Of a DNA stretch of 64,000 nt, positions 1 through 8,263 are shown in pieces. The stretch lies in assembly GCF_037914945.1 (NCBI RefSeq), contig NZ_CP149787.1:3596001-3660000 (forward strand), written 5' to 3'. The translations under genes were made by a program, and so were the position numbers. This stretch comes from Haloterrigena sp. KLK7 (lineage in GTDB: Archaea > Halobacteriota > Halobacteria > Halobacteriales > Natrialbaceae). Every line of letters starts with the position of its first letter. Position 1 is the first letter of the stretch. Below the pieces are notes generated by a model, which was not told where the DNA came from, made no database searches, and worked only from the letters and a program-made list of their open reading frames with translations.

Positions 1-1586
1 ACGTCGAACCGGTGGCTCGAGAGCTCCGGCGCCGGTGCGTCCTCGTTGATCGTCTCGACGGCCTCCTCGACCGTCACGTCCTCGAGGTCCTCGTCGTCGA
101 ACTCGAAGGCGGTCGCATCGCCGGCGAGCGGGTCGGCCGCGTCGACCGCCGGCTCGTCGTCCGAACCGGCGTCACTCTCGTCGACGGGCTCGAGTCCCGT
201 CCCCGTCGTCGGCCGGGCGCTCGCGTCGTCTTCGGCGTCGGTTTCTGCGGCGGAGTCGTCGCCACCGTCGTCGGTCGCCGCCTCGGCCGCCTCGTCCGAT
301 AGCGAATCGGTCGCCTCGGTCTCCTCGAACGAGAACGCACTGGGCGTCGAGACCGTCGAGTCGTCGATATCGGTCGCGACCGATTCGGCGTCGGTTTCCG
401 CCTCGACCTCGCCATCGGTTTCGTCCTCGTCCGCGCGATCGGCTTCGCGTTCGCCCTCGCCGTCGTCCGTGTCGTCGGCCGCTGGCGCTGCCGGTTCCCG
501 ATCGATCGGTTCGGCGTCGACCGTTTCGGCCGGCGGCGCCGCCACGACGGAATCGTCGGTCGTCTCGCTCGAGTCACTGTCCTCGAACCCGTCGGCGTCC
601 ACGGCGGACGCGGTCGTCTCGTCGGTCGCAGCCGATTCGACTGGACCGGCAGCGATGACCGCGTCGTCGCCGTCCGTCTCCGAGCCGTCGGTCAGTTCAC
701 CGGCGATCACCGGTCCCGTGTCGGCGATCGCATCGCGCTCGAGTTCGATCGCGTACCACGCCGTCCGATCGGACGGCGCGACGAACCGGCCCCGATTCCG
801 CGCCGCCCGCGGATGCGACCGTTCGTTCGCCGTCTCGTCGGTGAGGGCGTCGATATTCGTCTCCGTCTCTCGGGCGGCGTCGGCGTCCGGTTCGTCGGTC
901 AGATCGTCGGCTGCGACGGCGTCGCCGTCAGTGGTGTCTGGACCGTCCGTCGTCTCGTCCGGATCCGTCGTCGGTTCGTCGGCCTCGGCGACACTCGTGC
1001 TGTCGGCCCCCGGTTCAGTGCCGTCGGTCGCTGGCTCGACCCCGCCGGCGACACCGGCCCCGTCGGCGGCACGGGAAGCGGCCGTTCCCTCGTCAACACC
1101 GCCGGTAGCGCGCGGCCCGTCCGCCGCGGTATCGGCTCTCGTCGGATCGATTCCGGCATCGGGATCCGTCGCCGTCGCCGCTTCGACGCCACCGGCGCCG
1201 GCACTTCCACCGCGCGGTCGCCGGGCCGTCTGTCGCGGTTCCGACGGCTGTGGTCCGCCGCCGGCCGCTCGCGTCCCCGGACGCTGTGCGGACTGTGCCG
1301 GCTGTCCCTGCGCCTGTCCCTGTCCGGGATTCGGGCCGGAGCTGATGGTCCCGCCGCTGAGATGCAGTTGGGTCCCACCGCCGCCGCCCCGCCCGTTCGA
1401 GATGTTGTCCAGGGAGTGGCCGATATCCGTCAGATCGTCGTCGATATTGTCCTCTAGCTTGTCGATCTTGTCACCGACACTCCGCAACGCCAGTGCGACG
1501 TCCCATAGCACGACGACGCCGAAGAAGAGGAGCGCGAGGAAGACGGTGACGGCAGCTCCGCCGAGAAGCTCAGCATTGACTTCCAT
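1..1586 (-). CDS. Membrane-anchored acidic protein (3' end outside window)
   Basis: The reading frame is open from an ATG at 1586 leftwards to the window edge, giving at least 528 codons, so the C-terminus is missing. Residues about 5-30 form one strongly hydrophobic membrane segment (MEVNAELLGGAAVTVFLALL...). A short heptad-like stretch with alternating Lys/Asp/Ile follows (about residues 36-62), then a Gly/Gln/Pro-rich linker. After that come several hundred residues of low-complexity Asp/Glu/Thr/Ala sequence typical of haloarchaeal cytoplasmic or surface linkers. No catalytic motif is visible in the part present. The next gene upstream, read in the same direction, is a DUF7504 RecA-like protein about 270 bases away. 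I do not recognise the family. The frame is supported by its haloarchaeal acidic composition; the competing plus-strand frame is Ser-rich and is an antisense artefact. Confidence 0.7.
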   Translation of the reverse strand, partial: MEVNAELLGGAAVTVFLALLFFGVVVLWDVALALRSVGDKIDKLEDNIDDDLTDIGHSLDNISNGRGGGGGTQLHLSGGTISSGPNPGQGQAQGQPAQSAQRPGTRAAGGGPQPSEPRQTARRPRGGSAGAGGVEAATATDPDAGIDPTRADTAADGPRATGGVDEGTAASRAADGAGVAGGVEPATDGTEPGADSTSVAEADEPTTDPDETTDGPDTTDGDAVAADDLTDEPDADAARETETNIDALTDETANERSHPRAARNRGRFVAPSDRTAWYAIELERDAIADTGPVIAGELTDGSETDGDDAVIAAGPVESAATDETTASAVDADGFEDSDSSETTDDSVVAAPPAETVDAEPIDREPAAPAADDTDDGEGEREADRADEDETDGEVEAETDAESVATDIDDSTVSTPSAFSFEETEATDSLSDEAAEAATDDGGDDSAAETDAEDDASARPTTGTGLEPVDESDAGSDDEPAVDAADPLAGDATAFEFDDEDLEDVTVEEAVETINEDAPAPELSSHRFD

Positions 1587-1860
1587 ATATTGTACTCTCT
1601 AATCCGATAGATCGTTCAATATATAATCCTTGTGCCGTAACACCAATATCAGTGGAGTGCTATCGTCCGAAGAACGGCGATATACGCGATTTCCCGACGA
1701 TATATGGTTTCGTTCCAAACGTTATTATCACATTGCACTCATTAGATTACAGCCATAGTACCAGCGTCGACAACTATTATATTTTCGTGACTATAATTCA
1801 CTCACGACTGTCGAGTAGCCGATCTCGAGCGACGGACGTCCCGGTCTGGTCCGTGTCCGA

Positions 1861-2514
1861 TCAGACGGGAAGCCAGTCGGTCGACGTCCCTCGGTCCCGG
1901 AGCTCCCACCGCTGTTCGGAGGCGCCGTCACGGGCGCGAATTTCGACGACCGCATCGAACAGCGGTTCGAGGAGATGGACCGCCTCGTGGTCTCGCTCGA
2001 GCGGCAGGTGATAGTGGCCCATCCCCTGGACGTTGTCCACCCGCGACGTCGTCATGTGCAACAGTCGGAACACCTTCTCCGCCGTGTGCTCTTCGAGCAG
2101 CGGGACCAGCGAGTCGACACAGACCCGAACCTGGGACGGCTCGAGGCCGTCGGCGTCGCCCTGGAAGGTGTCGATCGCGTCGACGATCTCGATACCCAGC
2201 GTTCCGAGCGGCGCGGGACCGCTCTCGGCGCCGTCCGTCGCAGTGGGTTCGAGCGCCGAGTAGTCGATCGTTCGGCCGATCCGTCCGGCCGTCCCGTCGG
2301 ACGGTTCGGTGGTCGGCTCCCGGCCGTCGGTTACGAGCAGTCGATACCGCGGTCCGTCCGCCGACTCCCCGTGGAGTCGGTGACAGAGGTCCGTGTGAGC
2401 GCCGGCCGTCTCCCGACCGACGAGCAAGATATTACTCCCGTCCCGCTTGAGCGTCGCAAGCGTCTGGGCGAAGTCGGCTCGCTCCATCGCAGTTCCCCCT
2501 CGTTCACCTGCCAT
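1861..2514 (-). CDS. DUF7504 family RecA-like protein
   Basis: A 217-residue protein of the haloarchaeal DUF7504 type, a shortened KaiC/RadA-like fold. The N-terminal block NILLVGRETAGAHTDLCHRL occupies the place of a Walker A loop but lacks GKT/GKS. The C-terminal half (LVPLLEEHTAEKVFRLLHMT ... HYHLPLERDHEAVHLLEPLFD) is the typical DUF7504 region, in which a core strand and helix are followed by a summary of the client domain. Nucleotide hydrolysis is doubtful because the P-loop is degenerate. A TATA-like element (2535-2543) lies about 25 bases before the ATG at 2514. A second Met at residue 10 (2487) is an alternative start. The gene is single and reads towards the membrane-anchored acidic protein. 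Family recognition is from memory of conserved blocks; the role is unknown, and such proteins are often linked to signalling or HTR-like functions. Confidence 0.7.
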   Translation of the reverse strand: MAGERGGTAMERADFAQTLATLKRDGSNILLVGRETAGAHTDLCHRLHGESADGPRYRLLVTDGREPTTEPSDGTAGRIGRTIDYSALEPTATDGAESGPAPLGTLGIEIVDAIDTFQGDADGLEPSQVRVCVDSLVPLLEEHTAEKVFRLLHMTTSRVDNVQGMGHYHLPLERDHEAVHLLEPLFDAVVEIRARDGASEQRWELRDRGTSTDWLPV

Positions 2515-2722
2515 CCTTTATATCGACCTTACGGTAATATAATAAATATTGTGGCCGGGTTCCACCTACGAGGACGGCGAGCGGATACTATCGTAGCCAC
2601 TGAACGTCACTGCACACCCGATCGCACGATGGCTGTGCGATCGGCGTGTAAATCGTTTCAGTTGTTACGATAGCGGTCGAACCGATCGCCCGACTTTTTG
2701 GTCCGGCCGCCGTAGCCGAACT

Positions 2723-3547
2723 ATGGCCGATCCCGACGACGAACTCGCCGAGGCCGTCCGCGAACTCACACGGACGATCGAGGACCTCCGGTCGGAACTC
2801 GAGTCGACCCAGCGCCGGTCGCCGTTCCGGCCGCCGGCGCCGCGACCGCCGACGCCCAGTGAGCTCCTCGCGTTCACCGACGAGATCGCGCTCCCCGCCG
2901 CGATCGCGGCCCTCGAGACCAGCGTCCGCGCGCTCGAGGGGTTCCAGCGGGCCCTGCGACTCGCCCGGACCGAACGAGACGTTCGCGATCGGACGACCGA
3001 GGCCACGCGGACCGCCGGAGCGCGCGCCGACGACCTCCGCCGATCGACGCTCTCCGGGCTCGACACCGTCCTCGCCGAACTCCAGCGAGCGGCGTCGGAC
3101 GGCGACCTCCCCGCCGACGACGGCGCCCGCGAGTTGCTCTCGGAGGCCCGCGAGCTGCGCGACGACGTCGACCGGCGGCTCCGGAACGTCGGCGACGACC
3201 TCGAGCAGCGCTCGACCGAGTCCACGGACACCGTTCGAATCGATATCGAGGACGGCGATCCGCGTGCGGGCACGACGGCCGACGACGAGTCGGGGTCGGA
3301 GTCGGAGCCGGAGCCGGACCCGGATCCGAGCGTCGACGTCGACGCCGAACTCGAGACGCTGAAGGATCAGTACGGACGCGACGACGGTGCCGACGGCGAC
3401 GACGCGGTGGCCGCTGCGGACGATACACCCGGCGGCGATACGGACGACGCTGGCGGCGACGACACCGATTCGGCCGACGGGGACGACGGGCCCGTCGCTG
3501 ATGACGACGATAGCGACTCGAGCGAAAACGATTCCGACGGCGTCTAA
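2723..3547 (+). CDS. Acidic coiled-coil protein of unknown function
   Basis: A 274-residue protein. Residues about 1-35 (DDELAEAVRELTRTIEDLRSELE) form a clear coiled coil. A Pro-rich linker follows (about 37-50), then a helical domain (SELLAFTDEIALPAAIAALE ... LEGFQRALRLARTERDVRD) and a second long helical stretch (about 90-160). From about residue 180 onwards the chain is an Asp/Gly/Glu/Ser tail that is probably disordered. There is no signal peptide, membrane span or metal motif. It resembles a haloarchaeal-only family (I think DUF7547), with no known function. It converges with the OB-fold gene on the other strand, and the last few bases of the two overlap. The start is the first ATG, preceded by an AT-richer spacer. 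Confidence 0.75.
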   Translation: MADPDDELAEAVRELTRTIEDLRSELESTQRRSPFRPPAPRPPTPSELLAFTDEIALPAAIAALETSVRALEGFQRALRLARTERDVRDRTTEATRTAGARADDLRRSTLSGLDTVLAELQRAASDGDLPADDGARELLSEARELRDDVDRRLRNVGDDLEQRSTESTDTVRIDIEDGDPRAGTTADDESGSESEPEPDPDPSVDVDAELETLKDQYGRDDGADGDDAVAAADDTPGGDTDDAGGDDTDSADGDDGPVADDDDSDSSENDSDGV

Positions 3548-3903
3548 ACCGGCTCGAACCGGTAGCCGCCCCAGTCCTGGCTCTCGGGTTCGCGGATGCC
3601 GGCGCCGGGCTCGCGGAGTTCCTCGACGGAGACGGGTTCGACTTCGTCGCCGGTCTCGAGGTCGTCGGTCGTCACTTGACCGATCGCGCGGACCGATTCG
3701 CCGTCAATAGTGAACTCGACGATCGCGAGCGTGTTCGGTTGGCGGACGCCGGGGGGCGTCGCCGTGCTGGTCGTCCAGGTGACGACTTCGCCGGTGTACT
3801 CGCTGAGGTCGATCGTCTCCACCGGCTCGGTGCCGCCGGGACCGCGGGGGTGGCCGGGGTAGCTGATCGAACCGTCTTCGTACTTGTACGCTTCCATGGT
3901 CAT
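3544..3903 (-). CDS. DUF35-type OB-fold protein, partner of thiolase
   Basis: A 119-residue protein with the OB-fold of the DUF35 family (TIDLSEYTGEVVTWTTST ... PNTLAIVEFTIDGESVRAIGQVT ... LETGDEVEPVSVEELRE). The Cys4 rubredoxin-like zinc ribbon that often precedes this fold is absent. DUF35 proteins bind acyl-CoA and bridge or assist thiolase-type enzymes in archaea. In haloarchaea the short OB-fold protein is, as I recall, the beta subunit of two-subunit beta-ketothiolases. The gene starts inside the thiolase stop codon (ATGA overlap), which indicates translational coupling and a stoichiometric complex. A second Met two codons later is an alternative start. Confidence 0.85.
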   Translation of the reverse strand: MTMEAYKYEDGSISYPGHPRGPGGTEPVETIDLSEYTGEVVTWTTSTATPPGVRQPNTLAIVEFTIDGESVRAIGQVTTDDLETGDEVEPVSVEELREPGAGIREPESQDWGGYRFEPV

Positions 3904-5060
3904 CGTGCTGCCTCCATGATGGTCGTGATAACGCAGTTACCGAAGCCGCCGACGTTACAGCACAGCCCGACGTCCGCGTCGACCTGTCGCGGCCCCGCTT
4001 CGCCCATCAGCTGTTCGTAGATCTCGACGCCCTGTGCGACGCCGCTGGCGCCCAGCGGGTGGCCCTTCGACTTGAGTCCGCCGGAGGTGTTGATCGGCAG
4101 CTCGCCCGTATCCCGCTCGGTGTAGCCCTCTTCGACGAGTTTCCACGCTTCGCCCTGCTCGGCGAAGCCGAGCCCCTCCATCTGGAGGAACTCGAGGATG
4201 GTGAACATGTCGTGGAGTTCGGCGACGTCGATATCGTCGGGGCCGTAGCCGCTCATCTCGTAGGCGCCCTTCCCGCTCTCGACGACGCCGCCCATCACGG
4301 TCGGATCCTCGCGCTCGTGGACGACGTGCGTATCAGTGGCGCCGTCGATCCCCGAAATGACGACGTAGTCGTCCGTGTACTCCCGGGCCACCTCCTCGGG
4401 ACAGAGCATCAGCGCCGCGGAGCCGTCCGTGATCGGACAGAAGTCGTACAGCCGCAGCGGATCGGCGACGATCGGCGACTCGAGGGCGGTCTCCTCGTCG
4501 ATCTCCTTCTGGAACTGCGCCTTCGGATTGTCGACGCCGTTCCTGTGGTTCTTGACGGCGACCTTCGCGAGGCTCTCTCGGGGCGCGTCGAACCGCTCGA
4601 GGTAGTGGCGGGCGGTGAGTCCCGCGAACGACGGGAGCGTTACACCGTGTTTGTACTCCGCGGGATGGGTCAGCGACGCGATGACGTCGGTCGCCTCGCC
4701 GGTCGTCCGGTGGGTCATCTTCTCGCCGCCGACGAGCATCGTCATGTCGCTGGCGCCGCTTGCCACCGACTGCCAGGCGGCGTAGATCCCCGCGCCGCCG
4801 CTGGAACTCGTCTGGTCGACCCGCTGGGTGTACGCCGGTATCGCGTCGATGTCGTGGGCCAACGCGTTCGGGACGCCGGTCTGTCCCTCGAACTCGCCGC
4901 TGGCCATGTTCGACACGTACAGGTGCTCGACGTCGCTGGCGTCGACGCCCGAATCCTCGAGACACTCGAGGCCGGCCTCCGCGAGGAGGTCGAGGACCCA
5001 CTCCCCCTCGCGTTGCCCGAACTGGGTCATCGACGCACCGATGATTGCAACACGTTCCAT
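3900..5060 (-). CDS. Thiolase family protein (acetyl-CoA acyltransferase-like) with Ser in place of the nucleophilic Cys
   Basis: A 386-residue enzyme of the archaeal SCP-x/acetyl-CoA C-acyltransferase family, the expected catalytic subunit for condensing or cleaving 3-ketoacyl-CoA. Visible motifs are the N-terminal IIGASMTQFG, the AELHDMFTI histidine (about 280), GHPLGASG with His334, and CCNVGGFGNC with Cys367/368. The nucleophile loop reads VDQTSSSGGAG, so Ser85 stands where most thiolases have Cys. Haloarchaeal PHA-pathway ketothiolases were reported, as I recall, to use such a Ser-His-His arrangement. The gene overlaps the downstream OB-fold gene by four bases. A strong TATA element (5084-5091) lies 24-31 bases before the ATG, so the transcript is probably leaderless. 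Likely roles are polyhydroxyalkanoate precursor supply, mevalonate entry or beta-oxidation; the sequence alone does not decide. Confidence 0.9.
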   Translation of the reverse strand: MERVAIIGASMTQFGQREGEWVLDLLAEAGLECLEDSGVDASDVEHLYVSNMASGEFEGQTGVPNALAHDIDAIPAYTQRVDQTSSSGGAGIYAAWQSVASGASDMTMLVGGEKMTHRTTGEATDVIASLTHPAEYKHGVTLPSFAGLTARHYLERFDAPRESLAKVAVKNHRNGVDNPKAQFQKEIDEETALESPIVADPLRLYDFCPITDGSAALMLCPEEVAREYTDDYVVISGIDGATDTHVVHEREDPTVMGGVVESGKGAYEMSGYGPDDIDVAELHDMFTILEFLQMEGLGFAEQGEAWKLVEEGYTERDTGELPINTSGGLKSKGHPLGASGVAQGVEIYEQLMGEAGPRQVDADVGLCCNVGGFGNCVITTIMEAAR

Positions 5061-5083
5061 AGCCTAGGGGACTCGAGTCTCCG

Positions 5084-5091
5084 ATTTATAA
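5084..5091 (-). promoter_or_regulatory. TATA box of the thiolase/OB-fold operon
   Basis: The reverse strand reads TTATAAAT, 24-31 bases upstream of the thiolase ATG at 5060. This is the spacing expected for a leaderless haloarchaeal transcript. Confidence 0.6.
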
Positions 5092-5174
5092 GGTGTGGTT
5101 AGCCTGCCGTAATCGCGACGTCACCGGCCGGAACCGAGCCGGGTGATGACGGACCGATCCCCTGTATCGTTCGA

Positions 5175-6476
5175 TTAGGCCGATTCCGCGGCCGCCGTCC
5201 GCAGCTCGCTGGCCCGCGAGCGCGCCTGCGAGATGACCGCCGGCCGGGCCTCGAAGGAGACGATAACGTCCTCGTCGCCGTAGGTGACCTCCTCGACGTG
5301 GGCGTTGTCGTGGAGCCACGAGACCACGCTCATCGTGTCCTCGGTCATCGGCAGGAGGAGGCGTTCGGCCTCCCAGCCGGGCAGTTCCTCGTTGATGCGC
5401 TCGAGGACGGCGTCGACGTTCTCGCCCTCCCGCGCGCTGACGGTGACCGGATTCGGCGCGAGCGACGAGAGGGCCTCGCGTTTCTCCCGGAGTTCCTCGT
5501 CGTCGATCTTGTCGATCTTGTTCAGGACGGTCACGATCGGCGCCTCGTTGCGCTCGTAGAGGGTGTCGTGACACGTCACGAGCTTCTCGTGGATCTCGTC
5601 GACGTCCTCGCTGACGTCGACCACGAGCAAGACGAGGTCCGCCCGGTAGACCGAATCGAGCGTCGACTTGAACGACTCGACCAGCCAGTGGGGGAGGTCG
5701 CTGATGAAGCCGACGGTGTCGGTCACCAGCACGTCGCGGGGCTCGATGGCCGCGCGCCGGGTCGTCGTCCCCAGCGTCGTGAACAGTTTGTCTTGGGACT
5801 CGGCGGTCGCGTCCAGGTCCGGGTGGAGGTCCTCGTTCTCCTCGACCGTGAGGTCGTCGGCGAGTTGGCGCAACAGGGTCGACTTGCCGGCGTTGGTGTA
5901 CCCCGCCAGCGCGACCAGATCGAACCCGGAGTCGCGCCGGCGCTCCCGGCGGTGCTCCTCGGTCCGCTCGATCTGCTCGAGTTCGTCCTTGATCCGGCTG
6001 ATCTGGTCCTTGATGTCCCGCTCGCGGCTCTCGTCGTACTCGCCCAGCCCCATGAAGCCGGGGTGCTCGTCCCGTTTCGCGAGGCTGGTCTTGGCCTCGG
6101 CGCGGGGCAGTTCGTAGCGGAGTTCTGCCAGTTCGACCTGTAGCTGCGCCTTGCGGGTCTGGGCGCGCTGGCCGAAAATCTCGAGAATCAGCGTGAACCG
6201 GTCGATTACCTCGACGCCCTCGGGGAGCAGTTGCCCGAGGTTGTACGTCTGGTAGGGTCCGAGCCGGTTGTCGAAGATGACGGTCGTCGCGTCGGTCGCG
6301 GCGACCTCGTCGGCGAGCGCCTCGGCTTTCCCCTCGCCCAGCTGGAGGGCGGGGTCGGCCGTCCGCGACTGGGTGATCTCACCGACGACGGTATACCCCG
6401 CGGCCTCGGCGAGGTCGCGGATCTCACTCGTGTCGGGCGTTCCCGAATCGACGCGCTTGGCGATGATTGCTCTCAT
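5175..6476 (-). CDS. hflX: GTPase HflX
   Basis: A 433-residue ribosome-associated GTPase that binds the large subunit and rescues or splits stalled or stressed ribosomes. The N-terminal HflX domain (about 1-185) includes RTADPALQLGEGKAEALADE, the DNRLGPYQTYNL block and the helical AQTRKAQLQVELAELRYELPR arm. The G domain follows: G1 GYTNAGKST, G3 DTVGFI followed by SDLPHWLVESFKSTL, and G4 NKID. A C-terminal beta-rich region ends the protein. The start at 6476 (MRAIIAKRVDSGTPDTSEI) gives the usual family N-terminus. An in-frame extension to 6587 is possible but is Arg/Ser-rich and unlike the rest. The gene is transcribed alone, 114 bases upstream of the thiolase operon and in the same direction. 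Confidence 0.95.
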   Translation of the reverse strand: MRAIIAKRVDSGTPDTSEIRDLAEAAGYTVVGEITQSRTADPALQLGEGKAEALADEVAATDATTVIFDNRLGPYQTYNLGQLLPEGVEVIDRFTLILEIFGQRAQTRKAQLQVELAELRYELPRAEAKTSLAKRDEHPGFMGLGEYDESRERDIKDQISRIKDELEQIERTEEHRRERRRDSGFDLVALAGYTNAGKSTLLRQLADDLTVEENEDLHPDLDATAESQDKLFTTLGTTTRRAAIEPRDVLVTDTVGFISDLPHWLVESFKSTLDSVYRADLVLLVVDVSEDVDEIHEKLVTCHDTLYERNEAPIVTVLNKIDKIDDEELREKREALSSLAPNPVTVSAREGENVDAVLERINEELPGWEAERLLLPMTEDTMSVVSWLHDNAHVEEVTYGDEDVIVSFEARPAVISQARSRASELRTAAAESA

Positions 6477-6893
6477 GCGGGTGGAAAGACGTGCTCGTGG
6501 CTCTCGCTCGGACGAGGATGCTCGTGACGACGCGAGACGGGACGCTGGGCGACCCGTCGGCCCGTCGATCCCACGGGCTGGGCGCAACGGTTCGATACTC
6601 GCGACCGCGGCTGCTCGACCGCGCTACGGATGGCAGTCGAACACCTCCGTTACTGCTCGACGGATACGGCACATACCCGACCGTACGCCCCCGACGGTCT
6701 TGAATCCCGTGGCGCACCGCTCCGCGACGACGCCGGATTCGAACCGATAGCGCGCGACTCGCCGGACGGCGGCCGTCTGTCGTGGCGAGACGAGTACTGC
6801 GATCGGACCGCGTACCGCGCTCCGATGGTCAGTAATACGGGAAAATAACGAAGCCATAACAGTCATTGTTCCCGACTCGAATACGAAGCCGTG
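6477..6893. other. Intergenic region with no supported gene
   Basis: About 417 bases separate the divergent hflX and FUN14 genes. Frames here on both strands are Arg-rich and lack the acidic bias of the neighbours, so I call none. The last 60 bases are AT-richer and probably carry the FUN14 promoter. A T-arm-like string near 6733 is not part of a tRNA. Confidence 0.5.
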
Positions 6894-7205
6894 ATGCTAG
6901 ACGTCGATCCGACGGCGCTGGGCCTCGAGTTCGGGGGCAGTGCGGTCGTCGGAGGGCTGCTGGGATTCGCGACGAAACAGATCGCGAAACTGCTCGCGAT
7001 CATCGTCGGGGTCGAGCTGATGGCCTTTCGCTACCTCGAGTCCCAGGAGATCGTTATCGTCGACTGGAACCGTCTCTCGGCGGGCCTGCTCGAGACGGGG
7101 GACCGCGCACAGGAGGGCGTTCACTGGCTCGTCTCGACGCTCTCGATGCTGTCGGTGGGGGCCGGCTTCGCCAGCGGCTTCCTGATCGGCTACCACCGCG
7201 GCTGA
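6894..7205 (+). CDS. FUN14 family membrane protein
   Basis: A 103-residue membrane protein. Gly-rich membrane helices at about 10-45 (GGSAVVGGLLGFATKQIAKLLAIIVGVELMAF) and 77-100 (LVSTLSMLSVGAGFASGFLIGY) match the FUN14 family (Pfam FUN14). That family spans eukaryotic mitophagy receptors and small archaeal/bacterial proteins of unknown function. The central segment (YLESQEIVIVDWNRLSAGLL) is also typical of the family. A GTG directly precedes the ATG at 6894; I chose the ATG. The gene converges with the SBDS gene 33 bases downstream. Confidence 0.85.
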   Translation: MLDVDPTALGLEFGGSAVVGGLLGFATKQIAKLLAIIVGVELMAFRYLESQEIVIVDWNRLSAGLLETGDRAQEGVHWLVSTLSMLSVGAGFASGFLIGYHRG

Positions 7206-7238
7206 GAAGTTCGCACTGCCTGTCGAAGCCGAAACCCC

Positions 7239-7964
7239 CTATCGCGTCTTCAGATCGTCCTTGTCCTTGATGATCTCCGTCTCGGCCTCGCCGCTGGAGT
7301 GTTCGTTGACGACGTCGTAGAAGTCGTTTTGCATTCCCGCGGGGAAGGTGATGACGCCGATCCACGAGCCGTCGGCCTGCCACTCCTCGCGCTCTAAGTC
7401 GCCGAACTGGCGGACCTGCGCCTGCGCGCTGCCGGCGTACTCGGCGGGGATCTGGACCGCGACCGTCACCTCCTCGAACCGGATCGGAATGACGGGGCGC
7501 AGATCGTCGAGCGCGTCGTCGACCTGACTCTCGACGGGTTCCATCGGATCGACCGTGAACCCGGCCTGCTCTAAGGCGTTCTCGATGCGCTCGGGCGGGT
7601 GGGGCGCGTTGTCCATCTGGGGATTGACCGCGTTGCGCGCGATGGTGTCGATCAACTGCTTGCGCTTCTGTTCTTGCATCTCGCGGCGCTGATCGGCCGT
7701 GATCTGGATCTCCCCCTCCTTGATCACCTCGGGGATGATCTCGAGGGGATCGGTCGTGTCGAAGACGTTCTCGAGATCGTCCTCGGCGGGTCGATCGCCT
7801 CGCGAGGCGTCCTCGAAGACGTCCTCGGCGGCGATCACGTCCTCGAGATCGCCGTCGAACTCGTCGCGTTTGATCTCCAGTGCCGCGTCCGGATCTACGA
7901 GCACCTCGAAGCGCGCCCCGTGTGACTCGAGTCGCGCCGTCACCGCCTCGTCGAGCGATATCAT
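7239..7964 (-). CDS. Ribosome assembly factor SBDS (Sdo1)
   Basis: A 241-residue SBDS protein, which with EF-2/EFL1-like GTPases releases the anti-association factor aIF6 from the large ribosomal subunit. The N-terminal FYSH domain (about 1-100) has ARLESHGARFEVLVDPDAAL and TTDPLEIIPEVIKEGEIQIT. The central three-helix domain carries QRREMQEQKRKQLIDTIARN and the N-P-x-M/PHPPERIENAL block. The C-terminal ferredoxin-like domain holds PIRFEEVTVAVQIPAEYAG and a WIGVITFPAG block. The ATG at 7964 gives the family N-terminus MISLDEAVTARLES; an in-frame ATG 21 bases earlier is less likely. It lies downstream of the proteasome/RNase P genes in the same direction, separated by about 300 bases, as expected for the archaeal superoperon. 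Confidence 0.95.
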   Translation of the reverse strand: MISLDEAVTARLESHGARFEVLVDPDAALEIKRDEFDGDLEDVIAAEDVFEDASRGDRPAEDDLENVFDTTDPLEIIPEVIKEGEIQITADQRREMQEQKRKQLIDTIARNAVNPQMDNAPHPPERIENALEQAGFTVDPMEPVESQVDDALDDLRPVIPIRFEEVTVAVQIPAEYAGSAQAQVRQFGDLEREEWQADGSWIGVITFPAGMQNDFYDVVNEHSSGEAETEIIKDKDDLKTR

Positions 7965-8263
7965 ATCGGTTGCTTCCGCCGCCAATGAAAAGAGTGTTTC
8001 CCGATATCACGGCACGGGTTCCGGGTCCGAACGCCGTCGAAACGGCCGTGGCTACTCCGGTCGCTGCGATCGGACTCGTGATCGCCGCCACTGAACGACG
8101 AGGAACCAGTCGGAGCCGTCGCGCCTGATCGCAGTTCACGCGCCCGTGTGCGCGGGAAGACAATCTATCGACGCGGGTCGACGGACGCGAATCGGTTCGC
8201 GGTTCGAACCCATCGCGACGAGCAGGAGAACGGCGATACTCGAGTCGAAACCGAGCGAGTCGG
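7965..8263. other. Gap between psmA and the SBDS gene, no gene seen
   Basis: Roughly 300 bases between two same-strand genes. Possible frames are Arg/Ser-rich shadows. It probably holds the end of the upstream transcript and the SBDS promoter; no clear hairpin or TATA element stands out. Confidence 0.4.

Noticed and set aside
46-1602. A long plus-strand open frame that is extremely Ser-rich
   Set aside because: It is antisense to a minus-strand frame with a clear membrane helix and haloarchaeal acidic composition; poly-Ser arises from the reverse of GAC/GAG-rich codons.
6700-6840. T-arm-like GGTTCGAATCC near 6733 on the minus strand, suggesting a tRNA
   Set aside because: No acceptor stem, D-arm or anticodon arm can be built around it; the rest is ordinary spacer.
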